From positions 558,001 through 622,000 of the forward strand of contig NZ_LS483446.1 in the NCBI RefSeq assembly GCF_900476215.1: 64,000 bases of DNA. Reading direction: 5' to 3'. Source of the DNA: Helicobacter mustelae. Lineage in GTDB: Bacteria; Campylobacterota; Campylobacteria; Campylobacterales; Helicobacteraceae. Both the position numbers and the translations under genes were made by a program. Below, in pieces: positions 20,554 to 30,495 of the stretch. The notes beneath the pieces are model-generated. The model searched no databases. It saw only the letters and a program-made list of their open reading frames with translations, and had not been told where the DNA came from. How positions within the stretch are numbered: position 1 is the stretch's first letter; each line of letters opens with the position of its first letter.

Positions 20554-22689
20554 ATGAAGAGAGTATCTGTAGATATTGGTGGAACCTTTACGGATTGTTT
20601 TTTTGCTTGGGATGGAAAATACATTGAGTCTAAGTCATTAACCACTCATCATAATTTATCCCTTGGGTTTAACTCAGCCCTAGATAATGCTTGCAAAATC
20701 GCTGGGCTAACTAGAGAGGAGGTGCTAAAACAAGTTGACTCCGTGCGCTATGCCACTACACTGGGTACCAACGCCCTGATTGAAGGAAAGGGCCCAAGAG
20801 TTGCGGCCATCGTTACACATGGCTTTGAAGACACCATACACCTATCAAGAGGCAAGGGATATGGCGAAGGTCTTGATATAACTGAACAAGGCAATATGCC
20901 AAATGCCCAGCGACCTGATCCCATCGTGCCAAGAAAGATGGTGCGCTCTGTAAAAGAGAGAGTGGATTCTGATGGCGTGATTCTAGTGCCTTTGCAAAAA
21001 GAGGATGTACGCAAGCAGGTTAGAGAGCTAGTTGATAATGGAGCGCAAGCTATCGTTGTGGCATTGGTCAATGCTACAGAAAATCCAAGCCATGAGCAAT
21101 TGGTGCTAGAAACCATCCTAGAAGAATACCCAAGCCATGAGCTAGGAGCCATCCCCGTGATTTTGAGCTCTCAAGTTTCTGGTAGAAAGGGTGAATATGT
21201 AAGGGCCAATACAACTATCATCGATGCGTTCTTGTATGAAATTATGTTTCATGCGCTCAATCAACTCAGCTCCAACCTAAGGGAGTCCGGGTATGAAAAA
21301 CCCATGCTAGTTATACATAATAGTGGCGGGATGGCCCAAAGCAATTCTACCGACTCACTCCAGACCATTCACTCAGGGCCAGTTAGTGGGGTGAGCGCAA
21401 GCCAGCACTTATCAGAAAATACCGACATTGGCAATGTCGTGTGTATGGACATGGGCGGAACTTCATTTGACATTGGTATCTTGCCAAAAGGTGGAGTGAA
21501 GCATTATGACTTTCAGCCAGTGATTTGTAGATGGCTAGTAACCCTGCCCATGATTCACCTAAATACTTTGGGTGCTGGGGGTGGTTCTATCGCGACATAT
21601 GATAGGATTTATCAATCTGTTAAGATCGGGCCAGAATCAGCAGGCTCAGACCCAGGCCCAGCATGCTATGATAGAGGTGGACTCAACCCGACGGTTACGG
21701 ATGCTGATTTGATGCTTGGCTACCTAGACCCAGAAAATTATGCAGATGGCTTTATTAAGCTCAATCCTAAGCGATCGGCATTTGTGATTGAAGACAAACT
21801 CTGCGATCATCTCGACTTGGATGTAATCGAAGTGTCAAAGGTGATTAAAAGAACCGTAGATGAGCAGATGGCAATTGGTATTGAGATGGAGCTACGAAAA
21901 AATGGAGGTAATGTTGAAGACTTTACAATGGTAGCCTATGGTGGAAATGGGCCATTGCATGCCTGTGGTATCGCGCATCATGCTGGGATTAAAAAAATCC
22001 TATTCCCTCCATTTGCCTCTGTGTTCTCAGCACTTGGCGCTGGGAATATGAAACCCCTGCATATCCATGAGCGAAGTGGTTACATCGTACTCTATGAACC
22101 AATCAAAAGAAAGCTCTTTGATGAATATGACAGAATCAATGGATATATTGAAGAGCTAGAGCAAAGAGGCAGGGAAGATCTCAAGCGTCAGGGCTATGAT
22201 GTGAGCAAGGTGCAGCATCGTCTAGAAATGGACATGCGCTATGGAAACCAAAGAGTGACAACTTCTGTCGTGCTTGATATGAACCGCATCAATAATGTCG
22301 GGGATGTTTTGCGTGCGATTCGAACATTTTCAGATGTGTATGCGCAAAGATATGGTAAAGGCATTGAAGCGCCAGAAGCGGGTGTAAGGGTGCAAACCAT
22401 TAGAGTTGCTAGCTTTATTGAGACGGATGTTGTTCATTTCGAAGATCTCACTAGTGGCGGGAATCGAACAGTCCCCACTCCAAAAAGCACACGCAAGGTG
22501 CATTTTGTAGATGAAAAAGATCCAATTGAGACTGCAATCTATGATGAGAGTGTCCTAAGTGATAAATATGTCATTCATGGGCCTGCGGTTATTACCACTA
22601 AGAGTACTACTTATTTGGTGGAGAAGAATTGGAGAATCGAGCCCACTCCACAGGGGGCAGTCTGGCTTTTAAAAGATGATGAAAAATAA
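20554..22689 (+). CDS. acxA: Hydantoinase A-family carboxylase subunit (AcxA-like)
   Basis: The 711-residue protein is the second HyuA-type subunit. It has the N-terminal phosphate loop DIGGTFTDCFFAW, ATTLGTNALIEGKGP, the second loop MDMGGTSFDIGIL and AYGGNGPLHACGIAHHAGI. Its length matches the beta subunit of acetone carboxylase (AcxA). A strong site (gggagg) lies upstream. The symbol reflects family membership only; in an acetophenone-carboxylase-type complex it would be the alpha-prime-like partner of the 18177 gene product. Confidence 0.85.
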   Translation: MKRVSVDIGGTFTDCFFAWDGKYIESKSLTTHHNLSLGFNSALDNACKIAGLTREEVLKQVDSVRYATTLGTNALIEGKGPRVAAIVTHGFEDTIHLSRGKGYGEGLDITEQGNMPNAQRPDPIVPRKMVRSVKERVDSDGVILVPLQKEDVRKQVRELVDNGAQAIVVALVNATENPSHEQLVLETILEEYPSHELGAIPVILSSQVSGRKGEYVRANTTIIDAFLYEIMFHALNQLSSNLRESGYEKPMLVIHNSGGMAQSNSTDSLQTIHSGPVSGVSASQHLSENTDIGNVVCMDMGGTSFDIGILPKGGVKHYDFQPVICRWLVTLPMIHLNTLGAGGGSIATYDRIYQSVKIGPESAGSDPGPACYDRGGLNPTVTDADLMLGYLDPENYADGFIKLNPKRSAFVIEDKLCDHLDLDVIEVSKVIKRTVDEQMAIGIEMELRKNGGNVEDFTMVAYGGNGPLHACGIAHHAGIKKILFPPFASVFSALGAGNMKPLHIHERSGYIVLYEPIKRKLFDEYDRINGYIEELEQRGREDLKRQGYDVSKVQHRLEMDMRYGNQRVTTSVVLDMNRINNVGDVLRAIRTFSDVYAQRYGKGIEAPEAGVRVQTIRVASFIETDVVHFEDLTSGGNRTVPTPKSTRKVHFVDEKDPIETAIYDESVLSDKYVIHGPAVITTKSTTYLVEKNWRIEPTPQGAVWLLKDDEK

Positions 22690-22700
22690 AGGAGATGCAA

Positions 22701-25091
22701 ATGAATAAGCAAAAAAATCAAGGAACTCATGTTAAAGCCCATAACCATCCACACGCGCATTCCCATCATGGTGGATGCGGATGTAGTACCAATACAGGCA
22801 CAAATACAAATACAGGATTAAGCGCTGAAGAGCAAGCCTGGGTAGATGACTTTATGAATGAAACCACGCTCTTTCTAGGACCAGATCCTGAGATCATGCG
22901 CCATCATTCAATCGCAGAGCGTACTCCGTTAGAAGAGAAGGCTTTGGCAAAGGGTTCAGATCCGCTATTGTATGACAGAATTAGGAGAAGACTTGGAGGA
23001 TCGCTAGATGAAGCTTTTGAGATGTGCGAAAGTATGGGAGCGGCACCTGGAGCGAAATGGGCGGACTTGTCTGTGGCGGTTTATACAGCTAGCGGGGATG
23101 TGTGCTATATGTCAAACAGAGGTGTTATAGCTTTTGCCGCTGTTTTGCACCATCCCATTCGCTACATCATGAAATACTGGAAGGATGAGCCAACTGTTGG
23201 AGTGCATCCAGGCGATGGCTTTTTTCACAATGATGCACGCTTTGGCTGTGTGCATAATACCGACCAGTCCATGCTGACCCCAGTGATTCGAAATGGTGAG
23301 ATTATTGCATGGGTGGGCGCGACTATCCATGAGGGTGAAAATGGCGCCTGTGAGCCAGGCGGTATGCCAAGCGGATCAGAAACTCCATTTGATGATGGAC
23401 TGCGTGGAAGCCCGATGAAAATCGTTGAGGGAGGCAAGCTAAGAAGAGACCTTCTGACTTTCTTACAGCATTCAACGAGAGACCCGAAATTGATGCTAGC
23501 AGACATTAAGGTCAAGATGGGTGCTGTGCGCAGAGTTATGGAGATCGTGGATAGAATGATTGATGAGTATGGCGTGGATAACTTTGTCGGCGCGATTCGT
23601 ATGACTGTTGAGGATGTGGAGCGAGAAGTGCGAAAGAGAATCTCTGAAATGCCTGATGGCATGGTAAGAGTGGAGCAGTTTGTAGACTCCACTTTGAAAG
23701 AAAATATTTTGATTAAATTTGCATGTGAAATCACCATCAAGGGCGATCACATGACAGTCGATCTAAGAGGCTCAGGCAAGGAAATCATCAACAGAGCGAT
23801 CAACTCACCACTGGCCTCAACCAAGGCATTCTTTGCTCAAGCCATACTCAATCACTGGTGGCCAGACTTGCCAAGATCCACGGGCGCACTTTCACCCATT
23901 GAGATCATTTCAGATGAAGGGACTTGGGGGGACTGCTCCTATGATGCGCCAAATGGTCAGAATTTACAAGCATCTTTTAGAGCCTTTACGGCGTTGCAAG
24001 TGGCTTATGCTAAGTTGCAATTCTCACTACACACTAAGTATGCAAATGTGCTAGCCCCTTGGTTCAATCAGATCAATGACTTCTTGTGGGGTGGAGAAAC
24101 CCAGCATGGAGAGCAAGTAGGGAATCTGTGTGCTGACCTCAATGGTATGGGGGGTGGGGCTAAGGCCTTTAGAGATGGAGAGGATGCTGTTGCTCCCATA
24201 TTTTGTGCTATGGCTGATATTGGTGAGCAAGAAGTCATGGAAGAAGAAGTTCCTTTCTTGCAGCTGGTTAGTAAGAGGGTGGTAAGAGACAATCAAGGAT
24301 TTGGTAAATATCGCGGCGGCATGGGGTATGAAATGATCGTTGCGGCGAGAAATACGCCAGAATGGGGCTTTATGACTGTTACTAGCGGTGCTAAGTTCCC
24401 AAGTGTTGGCGGGATGTTTGGTGGTTATGGATGCAATACCTATCCTTTAGCCATGGTGAAGGGTATTAACATCTTTGAAATCGTGAAGGAAAATCCAGAA
24501 GAGTTTGACCTTTCAATGGAGAGGGTGATGAATGAACAGCCTTTTAAGGGTGGCACTTATACCACTTACCACATGGGCTTGCAGTTTGATAGGTCTCAAG
24601 AGGGTGAGCTTTATATGATCTCTCAGGGTTGTGGGGGCGGATATGGTGACCCAATTGAAAGAGATCCCGAGCTTGTTATGGAAGATCTCCAAACAGGTCG
24701 CATCTCTGATCATGTAGCTTCTTTTATCTATAAAGTCGTATGGAATAAAGAAACCTATGTCGTGGATGTCGAAGCGACTGAAAAACTGCGCGATAATGAA
24801 AGAAAAGCCAGGATAAAAAGAGGGCTACCCTATGATGAGTTTGTAAAAAGACATGTGAAAGATGAGCCACCAGCGGATTTGTTGTACTATGGATCTTGGG
24901 GTGAGGAAAACAATGAGGAGCTTATTGCCACTGTTTGGGATCATCATGGTCCAAAAAGAGTGAAGGGCAAACTCAAAGAAATTCCCTTGGTGGTGGTGCC
25001 AAATCGCCATGTCCTAAAAATTGCTGAGCTAGAAAAGCGAGTGCAAGAGCTTGAGGAAAAATGTGGCGAGGTCACTCATAAATTAGTCTAG
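22701..25091 (+). CDS. acxB: Hydantoinase B-family carboxylase subunit (AcxB-like) with a His/Cys-rich N-terminus
   Basis: The 796-residue protein belongs to the HyuB family, the catalytic metal-containing subunit of ketone carboxylases. Landmarks are PGDGFFHNDARFGCVHNTDQ in the middle, YRGGMGYEMI and the glycine-rich C-terminal GCGGGYGDPIERDPE. The ATG at 22701 has aaaggag seven bases upstream; the ATG at 22695 abuts that site and is less likely. Residues 10-28 are unusual: seven histidines followed by CGC, a metal-binding composition seen in nickel or zinc handling proteins, then Thr-Asn-Thr-Gly repeats. A coiled-coil-like stretch ends the protein. Confidence 0.87.
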   Translation: MNKQKNQGTHVKAHNHPHAHSHHGGCGCSTNTGTNTNTGLSAEEQAWVDDFMNETTLFLGPDPEIMRHHSIAERTPLEEKALAKGSDPLLYDRIRRRLGGSLDEAFEMCESMGAAPGAKWADLSVAVYTASGDVCYMSNRGVIAFAAVLHHPIRYIMKYWKDEPTVGVHPGDGFFHNDARFGCVHNTDQSMLTPVIRNGEIIAWVGATIHEGENGACEPGGMPSGSETPFDDGLRGSPMKIVEGGKLRRDLLTFLQHSTRDPKLMLADIKVKMGAVRRVMEIVDRMIDEYGVDNFVGAIRMTVEDVEREVRKRISEMPDGMVRVEQFVDSTLKENILIKFACEITIKGDHMTVDLRGSGKEIINRAINSPLASTKAFFAQAILNHWWPDLPRSTGALSPIEIISDEGTWGDCSYDAPNGQNLQASFRAFTALQVAYAKLQFSLHTKYANVLAPWFNQINDFLWGGETQHGEQVGNLCADLNGMGGGAKAFRDGEDAVAPIFCAMADIGEQEVMEEEVPFLQLVSKRVVRDNQGFGKYRGGMGYEMIVAARNTPEWGFMTVTSGAKFPSVGGMFGGYGCNTYPLAMVKGINIFEIVKENPEEFDLSMERVMNEQPFKGGTYTTYHMGLQFDRSQEGELYMISQGCGGGYGDPIERDPELVMEDLQTGRISDHVASFIYKVVWNKETYVVDVEATEKLRDNERKARIKRGLPYDEFVKRHVKDEPPADLLYYGSWGEENNEELIATVWDHHGPKRVKGKLKEIPLVVVPNRHVLKIAELEKRVQELEEKCGEVTHKLV

Positions 25092-25145
25092 CCAAAGGAG
25101 GCTGTGAGTGGCTCCTTGAGTGATGGGCATTGTTCCAGTTATATT

Positions 25146-25173
25146 GCAAAGCTAGCAGCCCTGCTAGCTTTGC
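25146..25173 (+). other. Perfect 13-bp hairpin between the fourth and fifth carboxylase genes
   Basis: gcaaagctagcag pairs exactly with ctgctagctttgc. The loop is only two to four bases and no T-run follows. The position, 55 bases after the acxB-like stop and 60 bases before the next gene, suggests partial termination, RNA processing or stabilisation of the upstream message. Confidence 0.6.
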
Positions 25174-25232
25174 GTGATGAAAGAACATGACAAAATATGT
25201 CGTGTTTCAAAAGATAAAACTAAAGGTGAGAG

Positions 25233-26015
25233 ATGCTAAATCCATTGAAACAAATTTTAGAACACCCAAATGAAAAGAAATTTTTTGTAGATGCCAAGGC
25301 CTATGCGCATAAAGTGCTGATGCAAGATAAGCCCTATCCTTGGTATGACCCCATGCTCTATAGTAATTACATCAAACAGGTGGCCTCCTTATTGAAGGCT
25401 GATGTTTTGGTATTGAGATTTGATAATCTCTTTGAAGAAGAGCTAAACACTAACAAGGAGCTGATCGAAAAAATGAGTGAAAAGACTCGCAGGGGTTATG
25501 CCCTAAAAATCTTTTTGAGCGATGAGCGAGTGAGGGATGTGGCCAGTGCGCTCATCAACACCGTCACAAACATCATGCATGTGCATGTTTTGACACAGCT
25601 GCCCTCACCCCTGCAATTGCTAAAGCTCACTGCCAAAGCTGCGGGGCAGGATGATGGTCATTTTGAAGACAATGAAATCGAGAATTCCAGCGTTTATTAT
25701 GCGGACTGGCTGCGCTCTTACAAAGACTCAAAGGTCAAGGGGTTATTATTTGATGAGAGAAGCACTAGCTTGAATATTGAGCATTATATGCCAGTTAAAA
25801 ACACTGCTGATGGCTATGACTGGGTTATAGGCTTTAGGAGAGATGCTGAGCTTGCCTTTGATGGCTTTGAGTATAGTATCCCTGTGATACCCTCTGATTT
25901 CTGGGTGCAGGAAGCAAACCCTGGGCTTGAAAACTACAAGAACAAAATCGTTTTTTCAGAAATCCATAGGGATGCCGTGCCTGAAAAGGTGCTAGAAAAA
26001 CTAACTTTATTTTAA
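25233..26015 (+). CDS. Fifth gene of the carboxylase operon, possible epsilon-type subunit
   Basis: The 260-residue soluble protein has no signal peptide, no membrane span and no motif I recognise with certainty. It is acidic, with aromatic-rich segments such as PYPWYDPMLYSNY near residue 35. Acetophenone carboxylase operons end with a gene for a 30-34 kDa accessory subunit needed for ATP-dependent activity. Size and position fit that role, but I infer it from context only. The ATG at 25233 follows aaggtgagag. The 141-bp gap with a strong hairpin separates it from acxB, so it may be expressed at a different level. Confidence 0.75.
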   Translation: MLNPLKQILEHPNEKKFFVDAKAYAHKVLMQDKPYPWYDPMLYSNYIKQVASLLKADVLVLRFDNLFEEELNTNKELIEKMSEKTRRGYALKIFLSDERVRDVASALINTVTNIMHVHVLTQLPSPLQLLKLTAKAAGQDDGHFEDNEIENSSVYYADWLRSYKDSKVKGLLFDERSTSLNIEHYMPVKNTADGYDWVIGFRRDAELAFDGFEYSIPVIPSDFWVQEANPGLENYKNKIVFSEIHRDAVPEKVLEKLTLF

Positions 26016-26334
26016 GGATTTAGCCTTGGTGTGAGTCTACATGAATGGCTGAATAGATGGGATTTGTATGCTCTAAGTAGATATGATCTATAAGGAGTGA
26101 CCACACTCCTAAAATAAAAGATTTAAAAAGAATTTCAGACATTATGCCTATGTATTGGTGATTGAGTGCGGGGGAAATAATCGCTTTGATGTGGCACCTG
26201 TAGTAAGGGGTAATCAATAGCAGATGGGGAATGATAGGTAGACAGGGGTGAGATTGAGGGTTGATGTAGGGCTTAGAAGAGACAAAGCAAAACTGCGTGG
26301 TTTGCCGCTCTACTGGGTTTATCATCGCTGCCAT

Positions 26335-26343
26335 GGGGGGGGG
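26335..26343. repeat. G9 homopolymer
   Basis: Nine G in an intergenic region. On the minus strand the C9 lies inside an open frame of unknown status and just before an in-frame ATG. A slippage-prone tract by length. Confidence 0.8.
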
Positions 26344-26365
26344 TAGGGAAGAGTGAAAAACACCA

Positions 26366-26648
26366 TCAGGTGGATGCAAAAAACGCAAAATCTCTGGGAG
26401 TTAGATCCAAAAACTGAGGATTTAATCCTGACGCATTTGGCCAAAAACTATCCGCAAAAAACCTCTTTGCACAAACATCTTTTGATCTCTGACAAACCGC
26501 CAAAATAGCACTCAATCCTTGCGGTGCGTTTAGACTGCATGGGATTTTGAATCTAGAGCCAAGCACTCTTTTTGGGTTGACTGGTTTTTTTGATCTGCTT
26601 AGTCTTTTTGTTTGCTCACCCCCCCCCTTTTTTTTGCTCCGCGGGCAT
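26366..26648 (-). pseudogene. Possible phase-off small gene across a G9 tract
   Basis: On the minus strand an ATG at 26648 is followed after seven codons (MPAEQKK) by the homopolymer A8G9. At nine G the frame hits TGA at once. With 8 or 11 G it would stay open for about 93 residues, through the segments SRFKIPCSLNAPQGLSAI and LNPQFLDLTPRDFAFF, to a stop at 26366. The downstream part is free of stops and has plausible amino-acid composition. No clear ribosome binding site is seen and I do not recognise the product. Confidence 0.35.
26619..26635. repeat. C9T8 double homopolymer
   Basis: Nine C followed directly by eight T, about 170 bases upstream of the acid phosphatase gene. It could act as a slippage switch for the minus-strand frame at 26366-26648. 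Confidence 0.85.
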
Positions 26649-26801
26649 GGGTTGGCTTGAGCTTGCTCGCCCCGCTGGCTTCCCTTACTATTGTATTGAA
26701 AGTTGAGATTTGCTTACAAGTCTTTGCAATGCATTGCATGATTGAGGTTTATTTTCCATCTTTGAACTATAATGAATGCCAAAAATTACGAGGGAGAAGC
26801 C

Positions 26802-27548
26802 ATGAAAAAAGTGAAATTCGTCCTATTTGCATTTATGATGCTTGGCCTGTTGAACGCCAAGGAATGCGTCTCACCACTTAGCAGAAGTATCAAGTACCAT
26901 CAAAATAGTGCAGAAATCAAAGCCTTGCAATTGCAGGCCTATCAAGCGGCCAAAATGGCACTCTTTACCAATCTCAAAAATCTCAAAAAATTCAAAAGCT
27001 CTGATGACAAAAAGCCAGCCATCATCCTAGATCTAGACGAAACCGTGCTAGATACCTCAGACTATGCGGCCTATCTTGCCAAAAACTGCCTAGAATACAC
27101 AGAGCAGACATGGGATGCCTATGAAAAGGATCATACCTCTGTGCTTATTCCTGGGGCGCTTGATTTTTTGCAATATGCTAGTAGCAAGGGGGTGAAAATC
27201 TTTTATATTTCCAACCGAGCAAAGAAAAATAAGGCATATTTGCTAAAAACACTAAAAAATCTCCATCTCCCACAGGTTAGTCAGGAATCAGTCCTGCTAA
27301 AATCCAATAACACAAAGCAGGAAAGGCGGCTTTTGGTGGCGGAGAATTATGAGATCATTTTGCAGGTTGGTGATACGCTGCATGATTTTGATGCAATTTT
27401 TGCTGATGAAAAAGACAGCCAAAAACAGCAGCAAAAGGTCTTTTTGAATGCAGAAAAATTTGGGAGAGAGTGGATTATCTTGCCAAACTCTTTGTATGGC
27501 ACATGGGAGGGAGACCAGATCTTGCGGACATGGAAACATCGCAAATAA
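26802..27548 (+). CDS. Class C acid phosphatase (HppA-like), exported
   Basis: A periplasmic or outer-membrane-associated non-specific acid phosphatase of the DDDD superfamily, likely acting on nucleotides and small phosphate esters. The 248-residue protein has a signal peptide (MKKVKFVLFAFMMLGLLNAK). The catalytic aspartates D77 and D79 lie in ILDLDETVLDTS. The second motif region is FYISNRAKKNK, and a late VGDTLHDF supplies the remaining acidic residues. The ATG at 26802 follows agggagaagc. A longer frame starting at 26772 would hide the signal peptide. No lipobox is visible. Confidence 0.88.
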   Translation: MKKVKFVLFAFMMLGLLNAKECVSPLSRSIKYHQNSAEIKALQLQAYQAAKMALFTNLKNLKKFKSSDDKKPAIILDLDETVLDTSDYAAYLAKNCLEYTEQTWDAYEKDHTSVLIPGALDFLQYASSKGVKIFYISNRAKKNKAYLLKTLKNLHLPQVSQESVLLKSNNTKQERRLLVAENYEIILQVGDTLHDFDAIFADEKDSQKQQQKVFLNAEKFGREWIILPNSLYGTWEGDQILRTWKHRK

Positions 27549-27881
27549 CGCGCTGCATCTCTCGCGTGACTAAGCCACGAGGGGGGAGAATAATCACGGG
27601 GAATTTTGCCAATACAAAGCGAGTTTATCAAAAGACATCAAGCAAAGGCTGTGTTTTCTTTGTAGGAGCTCTCTCACTCCCCTGCGGGGATTCTTTCTGT
27701 ATCCCCTACACGCATTCTATTGTGCCGCTTGCACTGCACCTATGTCATACTTCCTCCTCGGTCAGGCTCTACTTTTTACGCGGGCGGGGGCCCACCTTTT
27801 CAAGACACTTTTTTTACGCTCAATTGCTTCTCGCCCGCACTAGTCTGCGCAGCTAGCCAATGGGTGAGGGCATGAGGGAAG
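27549..27881. other. Convergent intergenic region, no gene seen
   Basis: About 330 bases between the acid phosphatase and the end of tgt. It holds only short stems such as cccc-tgc-gggg near 27680. The plus-strand frame running through it overlaps the phosphatase and lacks a start site. Confidence 0.5.
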
Positions 27882-29045
<1,164 letters not shown>

Positions 29046-29058
29046 TCAGGGTATTTTG

Positions 29059-30495
29059 GTGAAAAAAGTCGTCTTGATATTGGATGGAATTGTAGCAAAA
29101 AAATTTCTGCAAATTGTGCTTGAGAAATATTTTAGCAATAATACCTATATTGTCGTGAGTAGTGATGCTAGCATGATTCCTGATGAGATCCCCAGTAGTT
29201 TTCATTTCCATATCTTTGATCCTACCTCTTCTTTTCGCCTGCTAAATAGTATTCAGTCTGATGTGGGCGATGTGTTTATCTTGATACAAGATAGCAAAGA
29301 GCGCAGCGTGGTGTATGACATCATTCGCAGCAATTGCAAGGATGTTCGCATTATCATCGATTTGCCTGATGATAGAGAGATTTCTTATTATAATCATGAA
29401 AAAACAGACATCATTGATGAATCTGCATTTGTTTCCTCAGCCATCATTTCTCGCCTGCCTAATGTCCCCCTGATCCCGCAGGATTTTGGGCTGGGGATTG
29501 GGGAGGTGATGGAGATTGGCATCCCCTTTGGTAGCCCCTTTGCTTACCGTCATGTTGGCTCCATCCAGCAAAAAGATTATCGCATCGTGGGGATTTACCG
29601 CCAAAATGAATTTTTATTAAGCAATTATTCTTTGGTGATCCAGCCCACAGATGCGTTACTTGTGGCAGGGGATCCCAATACATTGACCAATGTCTATCGC
29701 CAGGTCAAAAGCAATATTGGACAATTTCCTGCGCCATTTGGCAAGGATATCTACGTGTATGTGGATATGATTTTGCAGGAATTTGATGAGTTGATGCATG
29801 ACATTTATCAGGCGGTATTTTTGCATGCGCATCTGCGCAGCACCAAGCTCTATATCCATGTTTTTCGCCCCAATGATATTGAGACAATGAGAGAGATTAA
29901 GGCGCTGGATAATAGCGACATTGAAGTGTTTTTCAATTATGCGCAGGATGATTTCATAGAAATGCTAAAAATTCATCTCAAGAAAAAAATCGGGCTTTTG
30001 GTTTTGGGAAAAAAGCTTTTTTTAAAAAGAAAGGTGCGCAAGATTCTTTTTGCTAGCGGTGTGCCTGTGTTTAAAACAAGCTACAAGGACATAGCAGATG
30101 CGCGCTCTAGCCTTGTAGTCTTGAATGAAGACATGAATGAGGGAGAGAATATTTCTTCAGTGATTTTTGATATTTCCATGCAGATGGATCTAGAAGTAAT
30201 GGTTTATGACTTTGATCCTGATAGGAAGCATCAAGATGAGATTTTGCAGGATTATCAAGATCTTGCCAGGGCCTATGACATCAAGGTACAGGTGCAAAAA
30301 ACCAACACCAAAAATCCCATTCTCTATCTTCGTGGGCATAAAAAGCCTATTTTGCATTTCCTGCCCTTTGAGCGTTGCATCACAGGCAGGAGGATTTTTA
30401 ATTATATTTCCACAAAGGTGGAGCGCATTTCTTTTATGTTTGATGATCATCCTCAAATTTTCATCCCCATTCTTGACCAAAATGATGAACGTTAA
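29059..30495 (+). CDS. TrkA-like nucleotide-binding regulator protein
   Basis: The 478-residue protein has an N-terminal Rossmann-type region (VVLILDGIVAKKFLQ), then a TrkA-C/RCK-C-like domain (about residues 155-230), and a third alpha/beta part of unknown role. It lacks membrane spans, so it may be a soluble regulatory subunit related to potassium uptake proteins. I set the start at the GTG at 29059, because a -10 element lies upstream and the alternative ATG at 29005 would precede the transcription start. It leads an operon with aroB, an MscS channel, an MtaB-like enzyme and an FtsH-like ATPase. Confidence 0.8.
   Translation: MKKVVLILDGIVAKKFLQIVLEKYFSNNTYIVVSSDASMIPDEIPSSFHFHIFDPTSSFRLLNSIQSDVGDVFILIQDSKERSVVYDIIRSNCKDVRIIIDLPDDREISYYNHEKTDIIDESAFVSSAIISRLPNVPLIPQDFGLGIGEVMEIGIPFGSPFAYRHVGSIQQKDYRIVGIYRQNEFLLSNYSLVIQPTDALLVAGDPNTLTNVYRQVKSNIGQFPAPFGKDIYVYVDMILQEFDELMHDIYQAVFLHAHLRSTKLYIHVFRPNDIETMREIKALDNSDIEVFFNYAQDDFIEMLKIHLKKKIGLLVLGKKLFLKRKVRKILFASGVPVFKTSYKDIADARSSLVVLNEDMNEGENISSVIFDISMQMDLEVMVYDFDPDRKHQDEILQDYQDLARAYDIKVQVQKTNTKNPILYLRGHKKPILHFLPFERCITGRRIFNYISTKVERISFMFDDHPQIFIPILDQNDER

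Larger units (their letters stand above)
26016..26801. other. Intergenic region with two homopolymer tracts
   Basis: The 786 bases between the carboxylase operon and the acid phosphatase contain G9 at 26335-26343 and C9 followed by T8 at 26619-26635. A minus-strand frame (26366-26648) crosses the second tract and is described separately. A further minus-strand frame at 26020-26388 spans the first tract but has no ribosome binding site and no recognisable motif, so I do not call it. Confidence 0.6.

Noticed and set aside
26020-26388. Minus-strand 122-residue frame across the G9 tract
   Set aside because: TTG start, no ribosome binding site, odd composition, and no recognisable family. It could be reconsidered if conserved in relatives.
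27470-27856. Plus-strand frame after the acid phosphatase
   Set aside because: It overlaps the phosphatase gene, lacks a start site and has no motif.
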